NCBI GenBank assembly: GCA_945910005.1 | Contig: OX246747.1 | Coordinates: forward strand, 17,819,010-17,883,009 | Direction of reading: 5' to 3' | DNA length: 64,000 nucleotides | From: Isoperla grammatica | Lineage: Eukaryota; Arthropoda; Insecta; Plecoptera; Perlodidae | In this document: positions 1 through 10,138 of the stretch, piece after piece | How positions within the stretch are numbered: position 1 is the first letter of the stretch | How the letters are laid out: each line of letters opens with the position of its first letter | Position numbers and translations under genes: made by a program | The notes under the pieces: model-generated | What the model saw: only the letters and a program-made list of their open reading frames with translations | The model's database searches: none | What the model was told of the DNA's origin: nothing

Positions 1-87
1 GCGTTCTATTATTATTCATCCGATTGCAATAAAACTTTGGTGAGTTATTGTGCGCACGCCCGCGAAGGTTTCTGAATGAGTACAACC

Positions 88-111
88 GCCCCCCCCCCCC
101 CCCCCCCCCCC
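88..111. repeat. Poly-C homopolymer
   Basis: An uninterrupted run of about two dozen C residues. Its exact length is unreliable in any assembly. It marks the left edge of the AT-rich stretch preceding the BEL/Pao Gag remnant. Confidence 0.9.
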
Positions 112-112
112 T

Positions 113-942
113 TTGTGGGGTACCACCAGACGGAAAAATATATTGTGTCAGAAACATACTGTTCGCGCCATATTTCATAGTCGCTCGTTTATTTCCGGTG
201 GTTTGACTAGGGTAGTTTATGACGTCATCGCTCTAGCTTATCGTTGTAAATATCGTCAGTCTTTCTCCAGTCTTGTATCTGTCGAGTCATACCTCGGATG
301 CACTCTGGTCGCGCGTGTTCGTTCGTCTCTCGCTGACTTTTGTCAGACTCTCATTTCCTTTTCTTATTTCTATCTCTACTTCCTTCGTCTTGCTATGCTG
401 TTATACTCCTAACTATGCCATCCCCAGCGCCGGTCATAATCACAACTAGTGTCATGTCATCTGTTCAACACGTCATCCACCTAAGCTTCACGCCGCAATG
501 TAGGTTCGATTTTTCTTCATTCTAATGAATCTCTCCCTAACAAAAAAATACAGTCCATTATTGCTATCTTCAGGGCAACCGCCCCTGCAAATTTGGTCCG
601 TCCTGACCGGATGTTTATCAGTTCAATTTATCAGTTCGACTCTCTTCTAGGGCAAATTATTCTCGCTGATACTTTGTATTCTCAGTCACGATTAGTCTCG
701 CTGCTTTCCGTGTTTGTTAAACTAACCGGCCTATCTATAGTAAGCATTGCTGAATGGTTTCACCCTAGCTCTGGGCCGCTCCTCTCTGATTTGCCTCACG
801 ATTACTCTCGTTGTACTTCTGTCATAACAAGGGTAGTATTTTCCTCTCGTGTTTGCTCTGTATTCCACTCTGTAATTCGATTACCCCTGTTGTTTCTCGT
901 ATTGTTTATTGTATTTTCTTATCTATTTGGAAGCTGTTAACA
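113..942. other. No supported gene; possible 5' part of the BEL/Pao element
   Basis: Pyrimidine-rich DNA with many TCTCTC/TTCTC tracts. The open frames here have no recognisable domains. Because the next open frame encodes a BEL/Pao-type Gag, this stretch may contain that element's LTR or leader. I could not find a second LTR copy in the window to prove it. Confidence 0.3.
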
Positions 943-1482
943 AAAACTTCTTGTCTCTCGCCGTCAGAATATATTCGCTAGTGCGCAACGCACTTATGAC
1001 GCATTCGCTGACTTACAACCAGCTGATGTGTATTCTGTCAAAAATTGCTTCGAAAGGTTAGCAACAATAGAATCGACATTTCAAAGCGTCCAATCAGATA
1101 TCGAAAAGTTAAATGCGAAGCTTGTGTCCCCCGCTTTATCCATTGAAGTGGACCAAGTTCAAGCAAGCTTCGAGACTTTGCTTTATGGCGCTCAAGCACG
1201 CTACCGTGCCGCCCAGAAACTAAGTCAAAATAATTTCGTATCTGCGCCTGTGGCTGAACCTACGCAGGCCAAATCTCTTGTACAATTGCCAGTCATTGAC
1301 TTGCCTAAGTTCTCTGGTGACATATCAAAATGGACAGAATTCTACTATCTATTCAAATCTCTGATTGATGATAATAACTCATTAAGCAATGTGCAAAAGC
1401 TTCATTATCTCAAATGCTTGTTGTCTGAACAACCTCTCGCAATAATTTCGGAATTTCAAATTTGTGATGAAAGCTATGTTGT
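943..1482 (+). pseudogene. BEL/Pao-type LTR retrotransposon Gag, truncated
   Basis: An open frame follows a TAA at about 940 and runs past 1480. It has no obvious start, so the N-terminus is missing. The N-terminal part is helical with a heptad-like Leu/Ile pattern. It is followed by the conserved block IDLPKFSGDISKWTEFYYLF, an invariant-looking SLSNVQKLHYL segment and LLSEQPLAIIS. This is the conserved core of Gag proteins in Pao/BEL retrotransposons (a DUF1759-like region), which package the element RNA in cytoplasmic particles. The frame stays coding through about QICDESY near 1480, then runs directly into the opposite-strand LINE endonuclease. No zinc knuckle, protease, RT or integrase of this element is present. 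It is a relic. Confidence 0.75.
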
Positions 1483-2113
1483 CAGTATGTATGTCAGTTA
1501 TTCGCATGGGCTCAGCAATAGTAGGTACACAATTAAATGACAATAGAAGGTCAGTTAGAAACGTATTATTAGCCGATTGTGTACCAAAGTCTACATTAAA
1601 GTCACCTGCAATAACTACACTCTTATGCTCTTTAGCAGTAGGCTGAAGAATTTCGTCTAGCGAATTTAGAAAAATAACTATATCACTACATGGTGTTCTA
1701 TAGGCAGCTATTATAATAATTTTGAGGGCTTTAAGCTCAACTACAGTAAACTCTGCATGTTTGTCTGCAGAAAATCTCTGAAGATCAAGTCTAGGCTTGA
1801 AGTCTGAGCAAAGACTTCCATCTTTGAGGTAAATAGCAGTTCCCCCATGGGACAAAGAAGTTCTGCAGAAGCTATTGGCCAAGGTGAACCCCTCTAGTTT
1901 GTAATGGGCAATTTCATCTGTGTTGAGCCAGTGCTCACTGGCACAAAATATGTCAACTGAGTGCTTAAACAAAATGAACTCAATTTCTTCTATCTTATTC
2001 CTCATACTCTGAACATTTCGGTGAAGGCAAGTAACGGAACCAGAAAGTTGATTTGTGTTTTTCAATTGGGTTTGGTTTGTGCTATAGGTTTGTGTTTGTT
2101 TGGTGCCTTTCAT
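1460..2113 (-). pseudogene. Non-LTR retrotransposon ORF2, apurinic-like endonuclease domain (truncated)
   Basis: The frame starts at ATG 2113. It encodes an APE-type endonuclease that would nick target DNA to prime reverse transcription. Visible motifs in order are LHRNVQSM (metal-binding Asn), CASEHWLN (catalytic Glu), AAYRTP and AGDFNVDF (catalytic Asp/Asn). The terminal SDH motif and the whole reverse transcriptase are absent, because the copy stops at about 1460-1480 against the BEL Gag. Loss of the 3' rather than the 5' end is unusual for target-primed insertion and suggests a later deletion. The ATG overlaps the TGA stop of ORF1 as ATGA (2110-2113). The layout fits Jockey/CR1/L1-like elements; the exact clade is not resolved. 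Confidence 0.85.
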
Positions 2114-2595
2114 GTTAATTCTCTCCCTAGGTTGGTTAGATGAAAATTTGTTTGGTGTGAATTTGAGTTCAAGTTTATAATTTTATGGTTCGTTTTTGAT
2201 TTCCGAGTTGGTTGCATCCTCTTTACCTCAATCAGATTAGGTTGGGATTGAAGGCCCCCGACAGCTCGGTCTGAAATTGACGCCACCACTTCTGGATTTG
2301 CAGCCGTCACTTCGGCAACCCTGGCTGGCATTGTGGGGTCGGTCCGGTCCCCCGGCACGGGTTCTAGTTGGGGGATCTCAGCTGACACAGCACTCACATC
2401 ACTTAGCACAGTTGGATTCTCGAATAGCGTGGCACTCTTCACGCCTGGCCCGGTTTGATTTTCAGCTGGCGAGGCGCTCTTCTCGCATGTTTCGGTTTGC
2501 TTCTCAGATGACGCGGTGCTCTTCATGCCCTGCATGGTTTGATTCTTAGCTCGTGTAGGCTCGGAGGAGGAGAGCATTTTAGGAGACTTTTGCCA

Positions 2596-3032
2596 TATGG
2601 GCCCTTAGACCAGTAATATAGGTAGACGGAGCAAGCCGATGCTAGCGACCGGCCGCGAGTGAGACCAACATTGAGACCACGTGATGTGGGGACAGGATGC
2701 GCGGCAATTTAAAGCGTCTGCGTATGAACAGTACAAACAGTACATCGTTGTGTAAAGAAAAATGATCATTTTCAATTAGTGCAAATTAAAAATATGTTAG
2801 CTTAGATTAACAGTACCTTCACTAATCATTTTTGAGGAAATACAAATAATAAATCCTTTGTCAAATGTCAAACGTATTTGCCGCGCACTTAACACCATCT
2901 AGCGGCAAACCTGCGAACTTCTCGCTAACCCGTCGAGAAGGCTTTGTCCCCACATCACGTGGTTTCAATGATGGTCTCACTCGCGATGACGTCATACTCC
3001 GTCTACCTATATTACTGGTCTAAGTATGGGCC
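2596..3032. mobile_element. TIR MITE with 8-bp target duplication (hAT- or P-like)
   Basis: The element spans 2604-3024 (421 bp) and is flanked by identical 8-bp direct repeats TATGGGCC (2596-2603 and 3025-3032). The ends are exact inverted repeats of 28 bp beginning CTTAGACCAGTAATATAGG. Looser inverted similarity extends inward and includes CCACATCACGTGG on both sides. No coding capacity is seen. An 8-bp duplication is the hallmark of hAT and also of P elements, and the CTTAGACC terminus does not decide between them. Removing it restores the LINE ORF1 frame exactly, so it inserted into that element. Confidence 0.9.
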
Positions 3033-3382
3033 TAGCATTTTCTGTCCGTCGGTGCGGGTGGTTTTTGTACGGCCGCCATGATAGGATGTCGGATAGTTCG
3101 TCTAACATGGCCAGTAATTTTTGGTTTCCTGTTCGGTTTGGATGAAGGCCGCCTTTGGAAATATCAGCCGGTGAGATCCACTTGTTGGTGTCAACGTAGA
3201 TTGCGTCTAGAGTGCTACACACCCAGCTGATAGTTGAGTTGATTTTGTCAATTATAGGATTTGGAACATCTTTTCTGTATATTATGCTGGTGTATGCAAT
3301 AACTGAATTTGGGTATATTTTTTTGCAGCAGTATTGTTTGCAGTATTTTTTGTAGCAGGTTGATCCTACCCTCTTGCTCGTC
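3025..3382 (-). other. SGNH esterase C-terminal half within LINE ORF1
   Basis: Read on the minus strand, the frame gives SVIAYTSIIYRKDVPNPIID, then an alpha-helical segment, then SKGGLHPNRTGNQKLLAMLD. It aligns by eye with the SGNH domain of the plus-strand LINE at 51.3-51.8 kb (FTSIAHRRDIECKDL ... SKGGLHPNKQGH). The catalytic His block is present. The Ser (block I) and Asn (block III) blocks are not recognisable upstream in this copy. Confidence 0.7.
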
Positions 3383-4269
3383 CTATTGAGGAGAGAACCG
3401 GGACGTCTTCTTTGAGGTCTGACGCAGGTTAGGATTGATATGTCTATCTTTTAAAGGTGTTCCGGTACTGGGAGTAGGCTTAATACAGTCACTATTCCTC
3501 TTTATCTTAGTGGATGTTACAGTTCCAGATACCCTGTTTGGCTTGGATTTCTTCTGGACCTGTCCATTTATTTTCAACACAGTATTAGTCTTATCTATCG
3601 CCTGGACCTCTTCGTTTACTTGCATCTCAGGATTTGCAGTAGTAGGGCTGTATGGGCCAATGGTCTGGTGGTCTAGGCTTGGTCGAGGGGTTAACAAGAT
3701 CTCGTTCTGTAGGTCATTGGTGGGTTTCAAGTGAAGTTGTCTGCCGAATGTGTTCACGGGTGTGAGCTGAAGTTCTGCTTGTTCGTTAGACCTGTCTTTT
3801 CTATTGTCTTGTTCCGAGTGACGAGGTAGGATAGCGGCTGTGGTGTTTGGTATCTTGCGGGCATTGACACTATGTGGTAAGTTGTTGTTTCCCAGCATTT
3901 CATTCGCTTCGGCCTTTGATGGCTGCGCATCTGTTTCGGGCTGACGTTCAATATTGCGGCAGTTTTCAGTTGTCCATACAACGCCATCAATGACTAGGCG
4001 ATTGTATCGTAGATAAGCCCTATGGCCTTGGTTTCTGGCTTCAATCATATGTTTCTTCAGGTAGTCTTGTTTTGATTTAACTTTCGCTGAGAAATCTTCA
4101 GTGATTGCATATCCTGTCTGTTTCAGGTACTTTGCTTTCTTTAGAATGTGCACTTTTATTTTAAAGTTAGAAAGCTTCATCACTATCGGTAAGTTCCATC
4201 CTCGTGACCTAGGCCTACACAACGGGCTCTTTCAACATCGGTGTCACCGAGGTTTATGTTAAGATACTT

Positions 4270-4460
4270 GGAGAAGTCAGACGAAGTGCAGTCCACATCC
4301 CCCCCACTCCCGTTTCCTCCCCTTCCCTTTTCTTCCCCGCCCTCCTACTTGACCTTTTCCTCCAAACATCCCCCTAGTTCATCTTCATATATCACCCACT
4401 CATTGTCTCGATTAGCCTCGTTGCCAAAAATATGAGACGTTCAGCCCAAATATCTATCCA
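4270..4460 (+). repeat. SINE copy (5'-truncated, variant A)
   Basis: Starts inside the unit at GAGAAGTCAGACGAAGTGCAG and runs through the pyrimidine-rich body to the conserved end TCGATTAGCCTCGTTGCCAAAAATATGAGACGTTCAGCCC and a TATCTATCC tail. It splits the RRM of the minus-strand LINE ORF1. Confidence 0.85.
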
Positions 4461-4735
4461 TGGCAAGGATATCGCTTACCATATTTTCAGCAAGCTCCCA
4501 CGTTTCGTAGGGTTGTTGAGGAACGCCGTAAATTACGATGTTGTTCATTCTTTATTGGTTTTCAAGGTAATCAACCTTGGAATGTAGATCCAATATGTGG
4601 CCTTCTAAACTAGAACATTTGAGTCTCAGGTTCTCATTTGACTGTTTGATTTGAGCTGTCTCGACTTTATAATGACACATCTTGGCTTTTAGTTCTTCTA
4701 TGTCTTTGTGTGTTAGTTCAGTTCTTTTTGCAATA

Positions 4736-5195
4736 CTTTTCACTAGGGCTGCCCAACGATAAAAAAAATCATATCGATATCGCGGGAAGAAATATCGATA
4801 TCGCGTCGCGATATCGAAGTTTTCAAGTGACGTATCGTTATCGGCGATATCGCCACATCGAAACTTTTCTCGTCTGCTTTTAGGATTTACAGGCCAGCTA
4901 GAGGTAATTCTTTAAACAATATTACGTAAAGAAATATTTTAGCTTTGAAATGTCTTACTATATGTGTCAATTTGTTTGTTGTACTATTCAAATTGTAAAA
5001 TATCCACACAAAACAGCGATGGTGTGGTTGGCGTGACGTGATACGTAATCGGCTTTTTGTATCAATTAGCTTATTAGGCACAAGTTCGATATCGCGATAT
5101 GTACGATATATTAATTCTATATCGATATCGAATTATTTATCTATTATCGATATTGTATCGAATTATCGATATCGTTGGGCAGCCCTACTTTTCAC
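4736..5195. mobile_element. hAT-like MITE rich in ATCGAT, 8-bp target duplication
   Basis: The element at 4744-5187 (444 bp) has termini TAGGGCTGCCCAACGAT and the inverse ATCGTTGGGCAGCCCTA. It is flanked by direct repeats CTTTTCAC (4736-4743, 5188-5195). The subterminal regions are packed with palindromic ATCGATATCG/TATCGATA motifs, which could bind a transposase or form hairpins. No transposase is encoded. It sits within the coiled-coil coding part of the LINE ORF1, and that frame resumes in phase when the element and one repeat are skipped. Confidence 0.9.
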
Positions 5196-5259
5196 AGAGT
5201 TGTTAGTTTCTTGAATCATTAGTAGGGCTTCATTGAGACTAGGCATCTTGAACACGCGC

Positions 5260-6225
5260 ACGATCCTAACCTCACTTTTGTTAAGACACTTTTTTTTATG
5301 TTTTGTGTTTATCTTCTGATTGCTGCTTTATGCTGCTTGAAGGCAATTATTCCTTGACTATTGATGGAAGTTATATTTAACTATATTTTAAACGTATATT
5401 ACTGATATTACTGTATTATAGTATGAGCTGGAGAGAGAGACACTTGTGTCACTTCTTCTTCTTCTTCTTCTTTTTTTTCCGGATTTAAGTTGACGACACT
5501 TGCCGTTAACCATAACAATCTCCATACCATAGCGAACAAAACTCGCGCTGTTCCTCTCCATCCCTTTTCAGCAATGGCAATGGCAAAGCTGGTTTCAGTC
5601 TTCCGTCTTGTTTTAAATCTTTATTTACTCTTTCCTCGAAGCACGTCTCGTTAATGGTCGCACTAATAACTCGTCAACTATATTTAACTTCATTGAATCA
5701 AGCAACAACACAGGAAGAACAACAGCAGAAAAACAACCGACAATCCCCTGCAAACTACAAACTGCTGAGTATGATATATTATGGAAAGCGGGCGACTCAG
5801 TTACTTTCGTGAAAAATCCGAAAATAAACGAAGCGGCCGGCCTCCTCTGGCATCTTATTACACAAGCAGCAACTTGGCGGGGAGGGCGGGAATATGCATA
5901 CCGCATTCCCCCGCACACCGCTCAGGTACCCTTGAGCTGAACGACTGGAGGTCCGGACTCACTAAGTTCCTCGCGTTTCAACTGTTTCAACGCGGCTAGC
6001 AGCCACATTCTGAAGAGGCGCGAAATTTTGAAACGTTGAACATTTTTGCTTGAAAACTTTTCCGATGAATATGTAAGTTATGTAAGATGAACATTAAAAT
6101 ACATAGAACCATTTTAAACAAGATCACATACAAGATTAATCCTCCTTCCTCCGGAAATGTTTGAGGAGGCCCGGCCTCCCTTGCCTGCCCCCACCAGCCG
6201 CCACTGACTGGTACATATTGTCCGC
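5260..6225. other. Non-coding stretch; (CTT)n tract and a hAT-like terminus
   Basis: Contains the presumed 5' end of the minus-strand LINE, a CTT microsatellite near 5447-5471 and no supported ORF. At 6182-6207 it ends CCCCCACCAGCCGCCACTG. This is the inverse of CAGTGGCGGCTGG-type hAT ends and falls inside the next LINE SGNH frame. I could not find the partner terminus to the left, so the element is probably truncated. Confidence 0.45.
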
Positions 6226-7185
6226 TTACTTGGGGATTTTCAACTTTCCCAGTGAGTTGGTGCCACAGTGTAGAATCACGGTGGCCTCTTTCGGGTCCGG
6301 GGATCGATGTGATATTTGTTGTTCAAGTTGGTGAGGTTGGATGCCTGGATGGATTGCTTGCGTGTATGTTCTCTTGATGTGACTGCAGCCGGAGAACATG
6401 GAGTCGCTCATCACTATGGTGTTGGTCTTGGTTAAGGACGACGTGTTTGTGGCGGGGGGGCAGTACTCAACTGATCTAGGCACTTGATGTTGGCTAGAGA
6501 CGTTAGGTCTCGGTGTAGGTCTATTTGTTGGTGTTGACTGGGAGCCAGGCGTAGGCAAGGGTCGAACCCCCGACTTGAGGTTGGTTTGAGGCACGGTTTG
6601 ATTGTCAGAATTGCTAGCCCTGGGCCACTGTGTGGATTCGTTATGTAGAGGCTCTGTTAAGCTGGGCCAAGACACAGGCTTGGTGATGTAGGACTGAGTC
6701 CTGCTTATAGGTTTTCCCCTTGTGTTGATGTTTGCTTCGTCCAGTGACGGGAATAGCGTAGGCCTAGGCATAGCAGCGGTGGGTTCAAAGTGCGGCCTGG
6801 GTGCCGTGCCTTTGGGAAGAGTACACCCTTGGTGGATGTTGCTAGTAGATGGAGATGGGAGAGCAGCCATTGATTCGGGGGCGTGGCTACTGCGGCATTC
6901 GTTGGCGGTGGCGTGCGTGACGCTATCCGCAGAGGTGGCGGTGGCCGATATGTTGGTGGCTACGTTCTCAGTAGTTGTAGGAACTGCTATATCCGACGGC
7001 GATATTTCAGGGTTAAGGCTGACAACCAATGTCTTCAATGCAACTAGTAGGCGCTCGATGGCCTCGCATATGGGATTTAGTGATGTTTTGTTTACCTTGG
7101 ATGTCCAGATGGAACATTTACAGCAAGGATTATCTCCTGGTTGGTGTAGACTTGGACTTGGGACCGAAACAGCTGGCGTAGGCAT
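6208..7185 (-). pseudogene. LINE ORF1 fragment: Cys/Pro-rich N-terminus plus SGNH esterase N-terminal half
   Basis: The minus-strand frame opens near 7185 with a short Pro/Ser region and NPCCKCSIW. A helical segment NPICEAIERLLVALKTLVVS and about 180 Pro/Ser/Thr-rich residues follow. Then comes the start of an SGNH hydrolase: TIVMSDSMFSGCSHIK (block I, nucleophile Ser) and VILHCGTNSLGKL (Gly-Asn block). A TAA follows, with readable homology (ADNMYQ) continuing to the hAT-like terminus at 6207. The same block order and the phrase HPGIQP occur in the plus-strand LINE at 51.3 kb. This copy has no coiled coil or RRM. It is therefore a different ORF1 architecture sharing the same esterase. It lacks the catalytic His part. 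Confidence 0.75.
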
Positions 7186-7334
7186 GGCCCATCCTTAGAC
7201 CATCTATCGGGGCCCATCCCGTAGCAAGCACATGGTGGTCCCACCTCTGTTATTGTGCGAATAAGTTTCACACAAATACGTTTCACACGCTACGCACAAA
7301 CGACACTTAGTTTTAGCTTAGTTTTATTTAAGGT

Positions 7335-7401
7335 CCTCCTTTGTAAATCAGTTTTTATAACTGAATAGGATAGACATTAAATAAATAAATAAATAAATAA
7401 C
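7335..7401 (+). repeat. Retroposed 3'-end stem-loop with (AAAT)n tail
   Basis: CCTCCTTTGTAAATCAGTTTTTATAACTGAATAGG can fold as CAGTT...AACTG and is followed by an (AAAT)n tail. The same motif occurs inverted at about 59378-59415, and a related one at 12690-12785 and 40845-40905. It looks like the 3' end of a retroposon family. Confidence 0.55.
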
Positions 7402-7499
7402 ACCACCGCAACATTGTGATGCGATTGTACTATTGCAAACACATTGCATTCTGCAATTAGAGTTAAAAGTTGATGAACAATCTTTGCAAGCTGATACAA

Positions 7500-7731
7500 C
7501 CCCCCCTGTCCCCCCCCACTGTCCCACTGAATATTTCTCCTCCCACTTGGCCCTGCCCTCCCTTGCTGCACTCCCGTATGACGACCCACGCGACGTACAA
7601 TGGATCTGATTCGGATATGGCTTTATTCTTCATCATCATCTTTTTCATCTTCATTATCACCCGCTCAACGTCTCGATTAGCCATTGTTGCAAAAATATGA
7701 GACGTTAAGCCCCATTAATCAATCAATCATA
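7500..7731 (+). repeat. SINE copy (5'-truncated, variant B)
   Basis: Begins at the C-rich body (CCACTGTCCCACTGAATATTTC), includes the CTGGACTCCCGTATGACGACCCACGCGACG-like middle and ends GAGACGTTAAGCCCCATTAATCAATCAATCAT. A full copy follows almost immediately. Confidence 0.9.
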
Positions 7732-7752
7732 TGGGCTGGCTTGAGGAGTCAG

Positions 7753-8135
7753 CCTGCCCAGGGACTGCCACCTTATCGTGGTGGGTAGGTTTGCGTGCTT
7801 TGTTGATCCCGAGAGCTATGCCGGCGGAAGCGTATGCTTCTGGTAGGGCCACCCAAGCCGGACTGGTCGAGGAGGAGAAGTCAGACGAAGTGCAGTCCAC
7901 ACCCCAATCCCCTTTCCCCCCACTGTCCCATTGAATATTTCTCCTCCCACTTGGCCCTGCCCTCCCTTGCTGGACTCCCGTATGACGACTCACGCGACGT
8001 AAAATGGATCTGATTCGGATGTGGCTTTATTCTTCATTATCATCTTTCTCATCTTCATTATCACCCGCTCATCGTCTCGATTAGCCATCGTTGCATAAAT
8101 ATGAGACGTTAAGCCCCATTAATCAATCAATCAAT
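7753..8135 (+). repeat. SINE copy (full-length, variant B)
   Basis: A complete unit. The head is CCTGCCCAGGGACTGCCACC with a potential CTGCCACC/GGTGGGCAG hairpin. Then come TTTGCGTGCTTTGTTGATCC, a GCCGGCGGAAGCGTATGCTT segment, the C-rich body and the GAGACGTTAAGCCCC(ATTA)ATCAATCAATCAAT tail. It is a good reference copy for the family. Confidence 0.92.
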
Positions 8136-8454
8136 AAACTCCCAGCGAGACAATCCGGTTACTCACGATTCCTGGTGATTCCTAATGCTCAGATGACTTG
8201 ATAGCTGTAGGCCTGATGACACATTGGTTCGGAAATATTTCGATTTCAGAAATGGTTTCTTTATCGTATCGTATCAACCACTCTCAACTCAACTCAACTT
8301 AACTCTCAAGCTTCATACCATAGTGCCTTCGCTTTATTCTCTGCTCGTGCAATTTTCTGTTCAATGTCCCGTGCTTTTGCCACCCGAATCACTTTCCGAT
8401 ACGTTTTCTTGTATTTTCAAAAATATGTTGCTATTTTTGGATTTTGGTTTTTTA

Positions 8455-8997
8455 TGACTAGTCTATTATGTAACTGCAGTTTCTTTCTCGATTTTAATAT
8501 TCCTGTAGTGATCCAACTGTTTTTTTACTTACACACATCCACGTTATTGGTTTTCTTTTTCCTCAAAGGGCAAGCTATGTTGAATAGGTAAGAAAAAGCA
8601 TTTATAAATGCCTCATATTTTGCATTTGTATTGTCAGCATGGTATATTCCTAGCCATTGTTCTTTTTCTAGAAGTATTTTAAGATAGGATAAGTTTATGT
8701 CAATATCTCTAGTAGCCTATGTATGCACTTTTGAGCCTGTCCATAAAACACGATCCTAATTTATTTGATCTTGTGAAGTTAACCTGGATTGTTTGACCAT
8801 AATGGTCTGATATTGCCGAATTGATCACACTTGTTTTATAGAATAGGTAATTTAGGTCTGTGAGTATATTATCAGTCGTTGTCGCAAAACTCTTTGTCAC
8901 TCGTGTCGCTTCATGTGCAGTAGCCTTCAGGCTGTACATATCTAGGAAAAGCTCTAGCTTCTTTGCCGCAATGTCACCCTTTGTTATGTCTGTTATG
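8455..8997 (-). pseudogene. LINE ORF2 fragment: end of endonuclease and EN-RT linker
   Basis: On the minus strand, ATRVTKSFATTTDNILTDL ... SAISDHYGQT is the C-terminal block of an APE-type endonuclease, including the catalytic SDH. After a frameshift near 8705 the linker is recognisable as LLEKEQWLGIYHADNTNAKY. A stop follows, then NSWITTGILKSRKKL, the usual W-T-x-G-I motif before the RT domain. Several stops and frameshifts show it is dead. Its 5' side is cut by the hAT-like element starting at 8998. Confidence 0.75.
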
Positions 8998-9752
8998 CAT
9001 AGGCGCCGACTTGTTAACATTTCAGGGGGGGCTCAGAAAGGACTCGCATAAAAACTAGGGTTACCATATTTCAAAATTCATATTAATATTATTATAATTC
9101 ATATTCATATTATTATAATTCATATTATCTATAGAGGAGAAAAAACACGGGTGGTTTGGGGGGCATAGGCCCCCAATAATAGCGCCGCAGGCAAAATTTC
9201 AAAAAATCAGGCCTTTAGAGCGCGTTCTGAGCGTTTCAGAAAAAATACCGTACTGAATGCAATACCGAAATACTGTCGTTTCTGTAGTGCAAAAACCAAA
9301 AAACCACCAGCAAACATTATAACGATGACGAGCATTATTTAGTAATTAATTTTGGGGCTTAGGAAGTTGGGAGTAAGTAATTGGGATTCTACAAGATAAT
9401 GCTTGCCTTGCCTTCAATATCAGTTTTTTAAATACTTGAACCTAATTTGCTTTTGAATTTTGATACCTGAGAACGTTCTGGACTGCAAGTATCTGATATT
9501 TCAAGCTAGAAATCACAATATTTTTAAATTTTAATTCAGAAAAACAATGACAAAAATTTTTATTTAAATTGAGGGAATTATGACCTGATGACTAAATTGT
9601 TTTTATTTATTTTTATTATTATTATAATGAACTTTTTCTTCAAACAAAAAGTACAAACTTCAAATCTCAGGGGGGGCTCAGCCCCCCCTGGGATTTGTCA
9701 GGGGGGGCGCTAGACCTCAAGCCCCCCCGTAGTCGGCGCCTATGCTGTTATG
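8990..9752. mobile_element. hAT-like non-autonomous element, 8-bp target duplication
   Basis: The element at 8998-9744 (747 bp) has short termini CATAGGCGCCGACT and AGTCGGCGCCTATG. Direct repeats CTGTTATG lie at 8990-8997 and 9745-9752. Subterminal GGGGGGCTCAG and CCCCCC(T) tracts are also inverted with respect to each other. No intact ORF is present. It is inserted in the LINE endonuclease frame on the other strand. Confidence 0.9.
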
Positions 9753-9770
9753 TCTTTGTTATTTCGGTAT

Positions 9771-10138
9771 GCCACCTTATCGTGGTGGGCAGGTTTGCGT
9801 GCTTTGTTGATCCCGAGAGCTATGCCGGCGGAAGCTTATGCTTCTGGTAGGGCCACCCAAGCCAGACTGGTCGAGGAGCAGAAGTCAGACGAAGTGCAGT
9901 CCACACCCCAATCCCCTTCCCCCCCACTGTCCCATTGAATATTTCTCCTCCCACTTGGCCCTGTCCTCCCTTGCTGGACTCCCGTATGACAACTCACGCG
10001 ACGTACAATGGATCTGATTCGGATGTGGCTTTATTCTTCATTATCGTCTTTCTCATCTTCATTATCACCCGCTCATCGTCTCGATTAGCCATCGTTGCAT
10101 AAATATGAGACGTTAAGCCCCATTAATCAATCATCAAT
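9771..10138 (+). repeat. SINE copy (nearly full-length, variant B)
   Basis: Starts at GCCACCTTATCGTGGTGGGC, lacking only about 15 bases of the head. It is otherwise complete to GTTAAGCCCCATTAATCAATCATCAATC. It lies just beyond the hAT-like element. Confidence 0.9.

Larger units (their letters stand above)
2110..5246 (-). pseudogene. Non-LTR retrotransposon ORF1: coiled coil, RRM, CTD, SGNH esterase; broken by three insertions
   Basis: The start is ATG 5246. The N-terminal coiled coil (Glu/Lys/Leu heptads) is interrupted by the TIR element at 4744-5187. Then come an RRM beginning NNIVIYGVPQQPYETWE (one in-frame TAA before it), a SINE insertion (about 4270-4460), the RRM end DTDVERARCVG, a frameshift near 4205, and the L1-ORF1-like C-terminal domain (VMKLSNFKIKVHILKKAK ... 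GYAITEDFS). After a Pro/Thr-rich linker, an SGNH/GDSL esterase end follows with the His block DISKGGLHPNRTG (3100-3150). A second TIR element (2604-3024) then interrupts, and the frame continues in phase to the stop at 2110-2112. ORF1 proteins of this type bind element RNA and trimerise through the coiled coil. The esterase's role in LINEs is not settled. The N-terminal half of the esterase is degenerate or missing here. Confidence 0.8.

Noticed and set aside
5460..6210. A complete CAGTGGCGG-ended hAT element at about 5.4-6.2 kb
   Set aside because: Only the right-hand end (CCAGCCGCCACTG at 6207) is visible. I found no matching left end or duplication, so only a terminus is noted.
8224..8591. 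Plus-strand hydrophobic ORFs near 8.2-8.6 kb
   Set aside because: They are antisense to a recognisable LINE linker on the minus strand. The Phe/Leu-rich look comes from A/T bias.
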